DNA from: an uncultured Mollicutes bacterium
GTDB taxonomy: Bacteria > Bacillota_I > Bacilli_A > RFN20 > CAG-826
Assembly: GCA_900540395.1 (NCBI GenBank)
Contig: UQFQ01000007.1
Coordinates: 1 to 64,000 of the forward strand
DNA length: 64,000 bases
Direction of reading: 5' to 3'
This document shows positions 17,174 through 26,560 of this stretch, one piece after another (the first letter of the stretch is position 1; each line of letters starts with the position of its first letter). The notes below the pieces were generated by a model. It worked only from the letters and a program-made list of their open reading frames with translations. It was not told the DNA's origin and did not search any database. The translations under genes were made by a program, and so were the position numbers.

Positions 17174-18844
17174 TTAAGCAACTTGATTGTAAGCAGCTTC
17201 TAATTCGTCTTCAATATAAGAAGTTAGATCTGCATCATCTTTTGCTTCGTACTTAAAGACGTTAATCATCGCTTTTTCAATTGCACTTCTTGCACTAGAA
17301 GAGAATTGTGAAACTGGAGCAACAAAGGTTTGTTGATTTTCATCATATTGTTGATAAATATCATAAACATTTGCTTGTAAATAATCATAGTTTTCAGCTT
17401 GATTAGTGCTATTTGTTGTTGGATCACTAATTTCTTCTGGGAAATCATCCTTTGCAGCTGTTGCTTCTTTAAATTCTTCAGTTTCATAGCTTGAAGATCT
17501 AACTGGCATAGAAGTCATTTGTAAGCCAACTGTTGATGCGTTTTCAGTATTTGTTAAGAACTTATAGAATAACCAAGCAGCTTCATTAGCTTCATCACCT
17601 TTATCGAAGAAAACAATATTAGCACCTTGAGACATAGCCTTTGAATCAGCATTTTTATTACTGACTTCTGGTGTATCTTTTAACATTCCATCATCAATTA
17701 CAGGAGTTGGTAAAACTTTCCCTCTAAATGTGTTATAAGAACCATACCAAGCATTCTTACTTCCGTTAATATAGATGAAAGAATTTTGATTATAAGTATA
17801 TTCGTTCCAGCAACCATAGCTTCCATCACCTTTAGCATCTAGCATTTCAGAAGTTGTAATAAGTCCTTCATCATACCAGCCTTTAAGCATTTTAATCATT
17901 TGAACAGTTTTTTCAGCTGCTCCAGTTTTTGGATTATAGAACAAGATTGCTTCATCTTTGGTGATTTTTCCGTCTTTATTAGTATCGCCTGCAGTATAAG
18001 GAACATCCATCATTTCAGCGAATGTAATAAATAAATTGTCGATTGAGTCATAACTAATTGGAGTAGCGTAGTTATTTGGTGCTTTACCATCGGTTGGAAT
18101 TGTTTCACCTTTCCAATAGACATGGTGAGGAAGAATTTGATATCCTCCATCATCTCCTCCAACCCAAGTTGACCAATATGTATCAAAGCTCTTAGTTTTT
18201 AATTCACGGGCAATTTCAATAAGACCTTCCCAGTTGGAAAGTTTATCTTCATATTTTCCTGCTCCGAGTTGTGCATCTAAAACATCTGAATTGTAGAATA
18301 AAGCTTCACTGTTTTTATACCATGGGAGTGAGAAAGTACCTTCCTCGCTATATTGTTGACCTTCTTTAAGGAAAGCTTCATTCATATCGCTAGCGATGGT
18401 GTCACTTTCAGTAGCGCCATTGTTTTTTGCATCATGACCAAAACCATATTCAGTACTATTCATGAAAGAATCCATCTTTAAGACTCTTCCGCTTTGTAAA
18501 TAGTTAACGACATAATCTGGATAACAAACAGCCATATTAGGCAAGTTATTTATATTATTAAGGTTAGTTTGTATAGTCTCGTTAATTGTTGCATATTGTC
18601 CGCTTTGCTCATATTCAACATCAATATTTGGATATTTATCTTCAAAAGCTTTTACAATTGCATCCATCATTGTAGCTTCACCAGTTGGTTCGTCTGCTGG
18701 ATCCCAAATATTAGTCCAAAATACAATCTTGGTTTTTGTATTATCTGGATCTGGTACTTCAGGTTCACCACAAGCTGAAATTGTACCAATTGCTAATGCC
18801 CCTAACAAAAGAGTTGGCATTAAGATTTTTGATTTAAGTTTCAT
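17174..18844 (-). CDS. ABC transporter solute-binding lipoprotein (family 1) with EF-hand-like loop
   Basis: 556 aa with lipobox ISAC (Cys25). Family 1 features: IVFWTNIWDP, VCYPDYVVNYLQSGRVLKM, LPWYKNSEALFYNSDVLDA, SQGANIVFFDKG and WLFYKFLTNTENAS. This points to a sugar or oligosaccharide ligand, not identified. Residues 287-298 read DTNKDGKITKDE, a canonical 12-residue EF-hand calcium loop, unusual in this family, though galactose-binding protein also has a calcium loop. It is last in its operon, 124 nt after the MalG-type gene; a small hairpin in that gap may stabilise a separate binding-protein mRNA. The RBS is AGGAGGC upstream of the ATG. Confidence 0.9.
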   Translation of the reverse strand: MKLKSKILMPTLLLGALAIGTISACGEPEVPDPDNTKTKIVFWTNIWDPADEPTGEATMMDAIVKAFEDKYPNIDVEYEQSGQYATINETIQTNLNNINNLPNMAVCYPDYVVNYLQSGRVLKMDSFMNSTEYGFGHDAKNNGATESDTIASDMNEAFLKEGQQYSEEGTFSLPWYKNSEALFYNSDVLDAQLGAGKYEDKLSNWEGLIEIARELKTKSFDTYWSTWVGGDDGGYQILPHHVYWKGETIPTDGKAPNNYATPISYDSIDNLFITFAEMMDVPYTAGDTNKDGKITKDEAILFYNPKTGAAEKTVQMIKMLKGWYDEGLITTSEMLDAKGDGSYGCWNEYTYNQNSFIYINGSKNAWYGSYNTFRGKVLPTPVIDDGMLKDTPEVSNKNADSKAMSQGANIVFFDKGDEANEAAWLFYKFLTNTENASTVGLQMTSMPVRSSSYETEEFKEATAAKDDFPEEISDPTTNSTNQAENYDYLQANVYDIYQQYDENQQTFVAPVSQFSSSARSAIEKAMINVFKYEAKDDADLTSYIEDELEAAYNQVA

Positions 18845-18967
18845 GTAAGTATTAGCCTCCTGCTTAAATACGAAATTAATATATCACAATTAATGTCAGT
18901 TTCAAAATTAAGAAAACGTAAATTTTTTGATAGTAAATTCTTGCTTTCTTTTTCTAAGAAAGGAAAA

Positions 18968-19972
18968 TTAACCTTTAATACCGGCACGACTTGTGCCATT
19001 CATAATATACTTTCTAAATATAATAAAGATTAAAACTAAAGGAATGGTAACAATAACTGTGGCAGCCATTTGTAGGGATTGAAGAACAAAGATATTGCCA
19101 CCTTCCTTATAAGAAAAATTAGCAAAATCACGAATTGCAACCGATATTAAGTTAGCACTTTGATTTCCAGCGCCTTGTGGAGCAACCGTTTTTGGCCAAG
19201 CATAGGCATTCCATGTTGAAATAACTTTTAAAATAACAACTGTGATCAAAGTTGGTGAAGCTACCGGAACCATTACTTTCCATAAATATTTCCAATCACT
19301 TTTTCCATCAATTTTAGCGGCTAAATATAATTCGTTAGGAATTTGTTTAAAAGCCTCACTTAAAAGATAGATATAAAAAACATTTACAATAAAAGGAAGC
19401 ATAATCGCTAGATAGGTTCCCCAAGTTGAATCAAGTAAGCCATATCGATAAACTTGAATATAATTAGTAACAACAAAAAGCTCGCTTGGGATCATCATTG
19501 TAATAAGATAAACATAAAATGTTACATCTTTTCCTTTAAATTGAAGCCTAGCAAAAGCAAATGAAGCAAAGATTGTAATAAATAACGTTCCTAAAGTTGA
19601 AATAACAACAACTACTAAAGTGTTATATAAATAATTAAAGAAATCCAATCTTTCCGGATCAAAAATTAAAGCATAGTTGTTCCAAGCAATCTGATCAAAA
19701 GCAATAAAGAAATTATTGTCTAAACCTAAATAGGCTCCATTTCTAACTTCTGTTTTTAAAGATGAAATAACCATCCAATAAAATGGGATCATCATAATAA
19801 CAGCAAAGAAAATTAAAAAAGCATATATGACAATTAATGAAAAAACTAGCAAAACCTTATCTTTTTTCTTAGTTTTGTCAACACTCTTATTGAATCCTTC
19901 AATGATAAATTCAACTTCAGATTCACTAGAATAAATACTATCTTTATTTAATAAAATATCACTATGCTCCAT
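18968..19972 (-). CDS. CUT1-like ABC permease, MalG type
   Basis: 334 aa from the ATG at 19970-19972, preceded by AAAGAAAAGGG; a longer frame to 20020 overlaps the upstream gene much further and is unlikely. TM1 is VLLVFSLIVIYAFLIFF; about six TM segments in all. The EAA coupling loop is NELYLAAKIDGKSDWKYLWK. The C-terminus is FRKYIMNGTSRAGIKG. Its start overlaps the end of the MalF-type gene by 11 nt, so the two are translationally coupled and form the channel pair. It is closely similar in plan to the permease at 8965-10014. Confidence 0.9.
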   Translation of the reverse strand: MEHSDILLNKDSIYSSESEVEFIIEGFNKSVDKTKKKDKVLLVFSLIVIYAFLIFFAVIMMIPFYWMVISSLKTEVRNGAYLGLDNNFFIAFDQIAWNNYALIFDPERLDFFNYLYNTLVVVVISTLGTLFITIFASFAFARLQFKGKDVTFYVYLITMMIPSELFVVTNYIQVYRYGLLDSTWGTYLAIMLPFIVNVFYIYLLSEAFKQIPNELYLAAKIDGKSDWKYLWKVMVPVASPTLITVVILKVISTWNAYAWPKTVAPQGAGNQSANLISVAIRDFANFSYKEGGNIFVLQSLQMAATVIVTIPLVLIFIIFRKYIMNGTSRAGIKG

Positions 19973-20903
19973 AATGAACCCTTTTCTTTGACACCCAGAA
20001 TTGAAGAATTGTAAAAACAAAAATAATCAAAAACAAGACTACCGCTCCGCAACAAGCGTAGCGGACATTATCTCCATAACCCACACTAATTTGATCATAA
20101 ATAAAATAAACAACAGTATATAAATTATAAGAATTTCCAGTTGTTCCTGTTCGGTTAAATAAACCAGCAATAGATTGATATTCTTTAAAACCATTGATAA
20201 ATGAAGTAATTGAAATATAAAAAATTTGTGGAGATAAAAGCGGAACTGTAATTTTAAAGAATTGTTTAATTTTTGATGCACTATCTATTCTAGCAGCATC
20301 GTAATAAGTTTTTCCAATTCCTTGTAGACCAGCTACAAATATCAATATCTTAAATGGCAATTGATACCAAATAATATCGCAAAATATAACAAACATCGCA
20401 TTCCAGTAGCTAGTATTTCCGTTATTTTCAACCCAGTAAGAGTCAAGACCAAAGACGGAATTAAATAGACCAGTATGAGAAAAAATAACTCCAAATACCA
20501 TACCTACTGCAATAATATTTGTGACGTAAGGCGTAAAAAATAAGGTCTGGAAAAATCTTTGGCACACTTTAATTGAGTTAATTAAAACCGCAATGATTAA
20601 AGCAAGAATTATTGAAATTGGAACTGTAACAAAAGTAATTAAAAGAGTGTTTGGTAAAGCATATTCGAAGAAAGCATTAATTGGTCCTTGAATATGAGGA
20701 ACATCACTTGGAGCAGGTATAATCCCAAACAAAGCTTGATAGTTTTCTAAAGTAAAACCATTACTTTCGCCACTTATATAGTTATAATCCTTTAAAAAAG
20801 AAATATAAAAAGTATCAAGCAAAGGATAAAGAGCAAAAACAATAAGAAGGATTAAAGAAGGCGCTAAATAAATCCAAGCTTTGTAGTTATTTTTAGTGTT
20901 CAT
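19962..20903 (-). CDS. CUT1-like ABC permease, MalF type
   Basis: 313 aa. TM1 AWIYLAPSLILLIVFALYPL starts near residue 9. About six TM segments follow, with FFQTLFFTPYVTNIIAVGMV and the EAA loop KTYYDAARIDSASKIKQFFK. The C-terminus is LQFWVSKKRVHYGA, like the permease at 10026-11321 but without that protein's long cytosolic tail. It starts 5 nt after the ATPase gene and overlaps the MalG-type gene, so all are one operon. Stop codon TAG. Confidence 0.9.
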   Translation of the reverse strand: MNTKNNYKAWIYLAPSLILLIVFALYPLLDTFYISFLKDYNYISGESNGFTLENYQALFGIIPAPSDVPHIQGPINAFFEYALPNTLLITFVTVPISIILALIIAVLINSIKVCQRFFQTLFFTPYVTNIIAVGMVFGVIFSHTGLFNSVFGLDSYWVENNGNTSYWNAMFVIFCDIIWYQLPFKILIFVAGLQGIGKTYYDAARIDSASKIKQFFKITVPLLSPQIFYISITSFINGFKEYQSIAGLFNRTGTTGNSYNLYTVVYFIYDQISVGYGDNVRYACCGAVVLFLIIFVFTILQFWVSKKRVHYGA

Positions 20904-20908
20904 CTTAA

Positions 20909-22342
20909 CTAAATCCTTTGTCCACTTTCTTTATCAAAAAGATATATCTTATTAGGTTTAACTTTAAAATAGTTTAAACCTAATTCAAATTTATCATCAT
21001 TTCGAATCATAATTTTAAAGTTTTCATTGCTAGTTGGATTTATAGCAAGTACTTCTGTATCTCTACCTTGAGCAATAATTGAAGCAACATTTACTTTAAA
21101 GGTTAATTCATCTTCTTCGCTTGCTCTTACATATCCTTCAGGTCTAATTCCAACTAAGACATTTTTGTTATTTAAAGATACATCTTCTATTTTTAAAACT
21201 TCAGAATCAGCAATAAATAAATATCCATCTTTTATGAAACCATCAAAAATACCAATTGGAGGTAAACCTAAAAATTTAGCTGTAAATAAATTAGTTGGGT
21301 TATCATAAACCTCTTGTGGAACACCAATTTCTTCGACTTTACCTTTATTTAAAACCGCGATTTTATCGCAAATTGACATCGCTTCATCTTGATCATGAGT
21401 AACAAAGATTGTTGTAATTCCGGTTTCTTTTTGAATTCTACGAATCTCTTCTCTAGTTTCTAGTCTTAAACGAGCATCAAGATTAGATAAAGGTTCATCT
21501 AAAAGTAAGACTTTAGGAGATTTAATTAAAGCTCGAGCAATAGCCACTCTTTGTTGTTGTCCGCCACTTATCTCATTTGGTTTACGATAAAGTAAACCTT
21601 CAAGTTTAACAATGCGGGCGACTTCTCTAACCTTTAAATCTATTTCATCCTTACTAACTTTTCTTTTAATTTCAATACGTTTACCATTTTTTAAAACGTA
21701 GTTTTCAGAATCAATATCAAGTTTTAACTTTTTGTATTTAATTTTTTCTTTTTCAATTGAAGAAGATAAAAAAGAAATAAGACTATCTAAAGCAAAATCA
21801 TCCTTTACAAGATACTTAAACAAAAATTTTGAATAAGAAAAAGGAATGTTTAAAGCAAAACTTATTTCATCAATAAGTAATGATTTTGAAATTTTCTTGT
21901 CTTCTTTTTTTCTTTGTTCTATTATCTCTTTTGCTTTTAATAACTTATCTTTTTTCTCGATAAGCTTGCAAAACATAGATATTTTTCTACTTTTTAAGAA
22001 ATCTTTTTTATAAATATCTTCTAAAGGAAAAGCTATATTTTTATAAATATTTAAATGTGGATAAAGAGCATAATTTTGGAAAACAAAACCAATTTTTCTT
22101 TTTTCAGGAGCGAGATCAGTAACATCTTCTTCACCAAAAAATACTGAACCACTACTTGGCTCTTTTAATCCACTTATCATATAAAGAATTGTTGATTTTC
22201 CGCATCCTGAAGGGCCAAGCAAACCAACAAGTTCACCATCATTAATATCGATACTAAAATCTTCCACCGCGATGGTATCTGGAATGTTTTTCTTCTTGTC
22301 TCCTTCAAAGACTTTCTTTAAATCTTTAATATGAATTTCCAT
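20909..22342 (-). CDS. MalK-like ABC ATPase with about 115-residue insertion in the helical subdomain
   Basis: 477 aa. Walker A GPSGCGKST at 43-51, Q-loop FQNYALYPH with Q89, then an extra block at about 112-230, signature ISGGQQQ at 258-264 (Ile replaces the usual Leu), Walker B VLLLDEP, H-loop VTHDQ. The TOBE domain has VGIRPEGY and ends in FDKESGQRI. The insertion sits at the same place and has the same length as that of the ATPase at 15374-16813, but the residues are only weakly alike, both being Lys-rich and probably helical. It is first in the operon ATPase-MalF-MalG-binding protein, so it drives that importer. Confidence 0.92.
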   Translation of the reverse strand: MEIHIKDLKKVFEGDKKKNIPDTIAVEDFSIDINDGELVGLLGPSGCGKSTILYMISGLKEPSSGSVFFGEEDVTDLAPEKRKIGFVFQNYALYPHLNIYKNIAFPLEDIYKKDFLKSRKISMFCKLIEKKDKLLKAKEIIEQRKKEDKKISKSLLIDEISFALNIPFSYSKFLFKYLVKDDFALDSLISFLSSSIEKEKIKYKKLKLDIDSENYVLKNGKRIEIKRKVSKDEIDLKVREVARIVKLEGLLYRKPNEISGGQQQRVAIARALIKSPKVLLLDEPLSNLDARLRLETREEIRRIQKETGITTIFVTHDQDEAMSICDKIAVLNKGKVEEIGVPQEVYDNPTNLFTAKFLGLPPIGIFDGFIKDGYLFIADSEVLKIEDVSLNNKNVLVGIRPEGYVRASEEDELTFKVNVASIIAQGRDTEVLAINPTSNENFKIMIRNDDKFELGLNYFKVKPNKIYLFDKESGQRI

Positions 22343-22416
22343 AACTACAATTATAAAGATTAAGTGAATATAATTCTATTTTTAATTAATGGATTTTTTT
22401 GTGTTTCTCTACCAAT

Positions 22417-22446
22417 CAATCAAAATAATTAATTTAAAATATTTTG
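22417..22446. repeat. AT-rich inverted repeat between the transporter operon and ktrA
   Basis: ATCAAAATA and TATTTTGAT form a 9-bp perfect inverted repeat around a 12-nt spacer. It lies beyond the end of ktrA and ahead of the ABC operon promoter (a TATAAT on the minus strand is near 22350-22357). It lacks the U-run of a strong terminator; operator or weak terminator are both possible. Confidence 0.4.
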
Positions 22447-22456
22447 ATACTGCATT

Positions 22457-23110
22457 CTATTTTTCAAATTCAGCAATACTATCAGTATTACCAACAACTA
22501 CTACAGCATCCTTATCTTCAAAGACATGAGATGGAGAAACGTTAATATCAATATTTTCATCACGCTCAATGGCGATAACGTTAAGTTGAAATCTTTTTCT
22601 GATATCAGTATCAGCGAGTTTTTTACCAACATATCTTTTAGGAATAGTAATTTCAACAATTTCAATATTCTCATTAAGTGAAATAAAATCAAGAATGTTA
22701 TTAGAAAGAATCTTTTTAGCTAGTCTATCGGCACTATCTTTATCAGGGTAGATTACTTCTGCTCCTAAACGTTCAAGGACTTGCCCTTGTTCTTCATTTC
22801 CAGCTTTAGCAATAACTTTTTTAACACCTAAAGAAATCGCATTTAAAGTAGTCAAAATTGAAGCATCAACTTTTTCGCCAATACAAACAACAATGGTTTC
22901 GCATTCTTTAAAACCAAGTTCTTCTAAAGTTTCTTTTGTTAAATCTTCACTAACATAGGCATAATCTGTATATTCTAAAATTTTTTTTACTTTCTTTTCA
23001 TCTTTATCTATACAAATGATGCTTTTACCTTTAGAAGCTAATTCAACAGCTAGTGAGTAGCCAAATCTTCCAAGTCCAATAATACCGATAGTTCCTGCAT
23101 TTTTAGCCAT
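22457..23110 (-). CDS. ktrA: KtrA-type potassium uptake regulator (TrkA/RCK)
   Basis: 217 aa. An N-terminal Rossmann fold binds nucleotide: GIIGLGRFGYSLAVEL at about 9-24 with the GxGxxG motif, then SIICIDKDEKKV with an acidic end to beta 2. Residues about 135-217 form an RCK_C domain (IVEITIPKRYVGKKLADTDI). It is cytosolic and gates the KtrB pore in response to ATP/ADP or NAD(H) in known homologues. It lies 14 nt after the ktrB gene in the same direction. The TAG stop is followed by an inverted repeat. Confidence 0.92.
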   Translation of the reverse strand: MAKNAGTIGIIGLGRFGYSLAVELASKGKSIICIDKDEKKVKKILEYTDYAYVSEDLTKETLEELGFKECETIVVCIGEKVDASILTTLNAISLGVKKVIAKAGNEEQGQVLERLGAEVIYPDKDSADRLAKKILSNNILDFISLNENIEIVEITIPKRYVGKKLADTDIRKRFQLNVIAIERDENIDINVSPSHVFEDKDAVVVVGNTDSIAEFEK

Positions 23111-23124
23111 AAATAATTCCTTCC

Positions 23125-24525
23125 TTAACCGATTGGTAATGAATCATCAACATATTTCCATGTTATGTTATTACTATGTTTTGTTTTAAATAGAGATAAT
23201 GAAACTGACATTGGACCGATACGACCAATATACATTAATAAAATTAAGCAAAGCTTACTACCAATAGAGAAAAATGGAGTTACACCAGTTGAAAGTCCAA
23301 CGGTAGCAAAAGCACTAAAAGCGTCAAATACATAATCTAAAGAAGAATAAGTATTGCCATTTCCATCAATATACTTCCCCTCAAAACCGAATATTAAAAT
23401 AATAAAGAAGAGTAAAAATAAGACTGAAAGGAAAAATAAAGTAAAGGCTTTTTGAATAGTGTCTTTATTAATACTTCTTCTAAATGCATGAGGTGCTTTT
23501 CCATCAATTCCACTTCTTATACGAGCAAAAAGAGCAAATATAGTTGTAGTTTTAACACCACCACCAGTACCACCAGGTGAAGCACCAATAAACATCAAAA
23601 CATCCATTAAAAGAATCGAACAAATTTGTGCATCGTATAGATTATAAGTTGTAAAACCGGCGGTTCTTGTTGAAACAGATAAAAAGAAAGACTCTAAAAA
23701 AGTCATTCCTTCTGGCACATTATTATTAACAAAATGAGGAACATTTTCACTTAAATAAATTGTAATTGTTCCACCAAATATTAATAGTAAAGACATAAAA
23801 ATAACAACTTTAGTATGTAAAGTCATCTTTTTAAAACAGAATTTTTTACTACACATGTCAATAATAACTAAATAGCCAAGTCCACCAAAAATAATCAATA
23901 AGGCAATAATCAAATTCATAAATACATCATCAGAAAAGGCAATTAATGAAGTATTTCCAAAAATATCAAAACCAGCATTATTAAAAGCACTTACTGACAA
24001 AAAGAAAGCGTGCCCAAAAGCATCATCTACGCCTTTGACTACATCATTATGAAGAAAATATAAATCAAAAAATAAAAGGATTGCTCCAACAAATTCAGCA
24101 ATAAAGGTAATTAATAAATTTAATAAAAAGATTTTCTTTAAACCTTTAAAAGACGATATATTCCAACTTTCTTTAACTAGGGTTTGTTGATTCATAGTTA
24201 GCCTTGAAGAAATAATTAAGATAAAAGCCATAGCTAAAGTTGCTGCACCTAATCCCCCAATTTGAATTAATATTGCAACAACAAAGCGACCAAAAATATT
24301 ATAAGTATCACCAACCGAGCCATTTGGTAAAGAAACTAAACCAGTAACGCAAGTTGCTGAAGTTGAAGTAAATAAAGCATCAATATATTCAACGCTTTGC
24401 CCTTCATTTAAAGAAAATGGAGCCCATAAAAAAAGAGAGCCCACAAGGATTACTATCATAAACGCCAAGCAAATGAATGCTATTGGTTTGATTTCAAACT
24501 TACGTGCTTTTTTAATTAGTTCCAT
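23125..24525 (-). CDS. ktrB: KtrB/TrkH-type potassium transporter subunit
   Basis: 466 aa with about 8-10 membrane segments arranged as four pore repeats. Selectivity-filter-like sites include TSATCVTGLVS, SAFNNAGFDIFGN, STRTAGFTTYNL and SAFATVGLSTGVTP. Length and ending (KYVDDSLPIG) fit KtrB of Firmicutes. It forms the K+ channel regulated by KtrA, encoded next. The start has no obvious Shine-Dalgarno sequence; a TATAAT on the minus strand is 14 nt upstream of the ATG, giving a very short leader. The gene follows an RDD pair after about 60 nt. Confidence 0.92.
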   Translation of the reverse strand: MELIKKARKFEIKPIAFICLAFMIVILVGSLFLWAPFSLNEGQSVEYIDALFTSTSATCVTGLVSLPNGSVGDTYNIFGRFVVAILIQIGGLGAATLAMAFILIISSRLTMNQQTLVKESWNISSFKGLKKIFLLNLLITFIAEFVGAILLFFDLYFLHNDVVKGVDDAFGHAFFLSVSAFNNAGFDIFGNTSLIAFSDDVFMNLIIALLIIFGGLGYLVIIDMCSKKFCFKKMTLHTKVVIFMSLLLIFGGTITIYLSENVPHFVNNNVPEGMTFLESFFLSVSTRTAGFTTYNLYDAQICSILLMDVLMFIGASPGGTGGGVKTTTIFALFARIRSGIDGKAPHAFRRSINKDTIQKAFTLFFLSVLFLLFFIILIFGFEGKYIDGNGNTYSSLDYVFDAFSAFATVGLSTGVTPFFSIGSKLCLILLMYIGRIGPMSVSLSLFKTKHSNNITWKYVDDSLPIG

Positions 24526-24588
24526 AGATAAACATCTATATTATAAAGGAGTTAAAGCGAAAAAGAAGGTTTTATTATTTTATTTTGT

Positions 24589-25494
24589 TTAAGACTGACT
24601 CTTTAAAGCACTTAAAAGTTCATATTTATTCTTATAAATTTTAACTCCGCTTGTATCAATCATTTTACTATTCAGTAATAAATCATGAAATGGAACACCA
24701 TTTTTTGATAAAAGCATATAACTTAAAGAAATTAAAGGAATAATAAAGAAAGATAAAAAGCCTAAAATATATTCAATAATAAAGAAAAAGAAAAAGCGAA
24801 AAACAAATTCTTTGGTTGTTAAGCTATAATTTGAGTTTGATATTAAACCAAGTTTAAATATCTTCATTCCTAAAGTAGAACGGTTATTTTTACTGAATAA
24901 TGGGATGAAAAAATAAAAGATAAGACTTGAGATTAAAAAAGTAAAAACAATTAGTAGCAAAATAGTTAAAGAAATAAATCTTGTTGTATTAAAATATTCA
25001 TCAAAATTTCTTAAAGACGATAAGGCGCGATCGTTATATTCATTTGTTAAATAAGTTAGATAAGTATTGTCTGGAACTTGATCAAAAGTAAAAACAATTT
25101 GATCATTTTCTTTGATAAATAAATTGTGATTATTATATTTTTCGTTTAATTTACGATTTTCATAATTAGTCAGTTCTTCATTAGTAGCAAAAAAATAAGT
25201 ATTTTGATAAAAGTCAGTAATTATTTCATCTAACCTTTCCGCTTGTTCTTTAATAGTTAAACTTTCTTCACTTAGATAAATTGGGGCTTCTTTATCGTTA
25301 ATATATAAACCGCTTCTTTCTTTTAGATTTTCTTGAATAGAAATTGCTTCTTGATAATTTGGAGTAGCGTAAAATATGCCTAAAGAAGAAGCTAAAAGTA
25401 AAAGTGTTAAAAAAAGAGTAAAGAAAAAATCAACTATAAAGGCAATTATTCTTTTTAAGTCGCTACACTTTTTATATTTAACGACTAGGCTCAT
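24589..25494 (-). CDS. RDD-family membrane protein with large extracytoplasmic loop
   Basis: About 301 aa from the ATG at 25494; a start 21 nt earlier (25515) is also open. Neither has a strong ribosome site. TM1 carries LKRIIAFIVDFFFTLFLTLLL, the RDD Arg and Asp. About 150 polar residues follow (SGLYINDKEA onward), then TM2 (about 185-208) and two further segments, ending VPFHDLLLNSKMIDTSG, the closing RDD motif. It overlaps the end of the upstream RDD gene and forms a second tandem pair like that at 13.2-15.4 kb. Function unknown. Confidence 0.76.
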   Translation of the reverse strand: MSLVVKYKKCSDLKRIIAFIVDFFFTLFLTLLLLASSLGIFYATPNYQEAISIQENLKERSGLYINDKEAPIYLSEESLTIKEQAERLDEIITDFYQNTYFFATNEELTNYENRKLNEKYNNHNLFIKENDQIVFTFDQVPDNTYLTYLTNEYNDRALSSLRNFDEYFNTTRFISLTILLLIVFTFLISSLIFYFFIPLFSKNNRSTLGMKIFKLGLISNSNYSLTTKEFVFRFFFFFIIEYILGFLSFFIIPLISLSYMLLSKNGVPFHDLLLNSKMIDTSGVKIYKNKYELLSALKSQS

Positions 25495-26560
25495 TTTCTT
25501 CAACCAATAAATCATCTTTCATTTTATAGCCACTAAAATAATCACTTAAAGAAGATTTACTAAGAGGCAAAAACTCTAAAATGAAAGAAAATAAAGAAAC
25601 TAATAAAGAAAAAACAAGTAACAAAAGAACTAAGTAAAACCCATTTAAATCTAGCATTAATACTTGCCCATAACTTGTTCCACTTGTTAAAAATAAAGAG
25701 AAAAATATTGAAGAATAAGTTAATATAAAAACCGTTATTGATTTAATAAATAACTGAATTTTGCGAGGTTTTTTAATTGAAACAGGCGTTATTTTCATTG
25801 CAATTGCTCCTAGACTTTTATGTTTTTTATTAATAAAAAATGGAAATATAAATATAAGAATATAACTAAAAATAAATGAAATATTTATCTCAATAAAATT
25901 AGCACATCTTATTTCATTACTTCTTATATTTAACTCATTAAAACTATTTAGATAAGTAAGATTATTCTCTCTTAAATCAGAGCTGGCTTTTGAAAAATTA
26001 TTAATAGTAAACTCATAAAAAGTATCGTATTCTTCTTTAAACACTTGATTATTGTTAAATAAATAATCACCAATATGTAAAGCCACTTCTTCTTTTAAAA
26101 GATAATAATTATCAGAAGTCATATCATAATAATTTGAAGATTTAATATCATTTAAATAATTATTTAAAGTAAAAGAATCATCTTGATACTCATCAAGATG
26201 ATTTACTTTATATTCATTTAAATAATAATAAATTGGATCATTAGTTTTATTTAAACTAGCTAATAAATCATATTCAGTGGTTAGATAATACTTTTCTCCT
26301 AAAGTTGTTTTAACACTCATTTTTATATAATTTGAAGAAGTGATTGTATCAAGTTTTGAATCCTCAATAATTTGATTAGTTGTTGTATAACTTTCATAAA
26401 AAGAATTAGATAATTCTTTCATTAGTGGCAAAGCATTTGCAACTTGTGAAACTAAAATAAAATAAAAAATAACATTACCAACAACAAGTAAAAAGTAATC
26501 AATTAAAAGAGCAAAAACTCTTTTTTTAGTTGAAGCATCTTGATGAATAATTTCTTCCAT
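25478..26560 (-). CDS. RDD-family membrane protein with large extracytoplasmic loop
   Basis: 360 aa. TM1 KRVFALLIDYFLLVVGNVIF carries the RDD Arg and Asp. About 180 polar residues follow, rich in Asn, Asp, Ser and Tyr, then TM2 (about 225-243) and two segments near 268-325. The closing motif is more divergent (SLSDYFSGYKM). The start codon overlaps the stop of the metalloprotease gene (TAATG-like overlap at 26558-26562), so the genes are coupled. It may help stabilise or sense something at the surface, but the sequence gives no proof. Confidence 0.74.
   Translation of the reverse strand: MEEIIHQDASTKKRVFALLIDYFLLVVGNVIFYFILVSQVANALPLMKELSNSFYESYTTTNQIIEDSKLDTITSSNYIKMSVKTTLGEKYYLTTEYDLLASLNKTNDPIYYYLNEYKVNHLDEYQDDSFTLNNYLNDIKSSNYYDMTSDNYYLLKEEVALHIGDYLFNNNQVFKEEYDTFYEFTINNFSKASSDLRENNLTYLNSFNELNIRSNEIRCANFIEINISFIFSYILIFIFPFFINKKHKSLGAIAMKITPVSIKKPRKIQLFIKSITVFILTYSSIFFSLFLTSGTSYGQVLMLDLNGFYLVLLLLVFSLLVSLFSFILEFLPLSKSSLSDYFSGYKMKDDLLVEENEPSR

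Noticed and set aside
13160..22450. A shared TATCAAAATA motif ahead of two ABC operons as a common operator
   Set aside because: The shared part is short and AT-rich, and the surrounding palindromes differ, so chance is a sufficient explanation.
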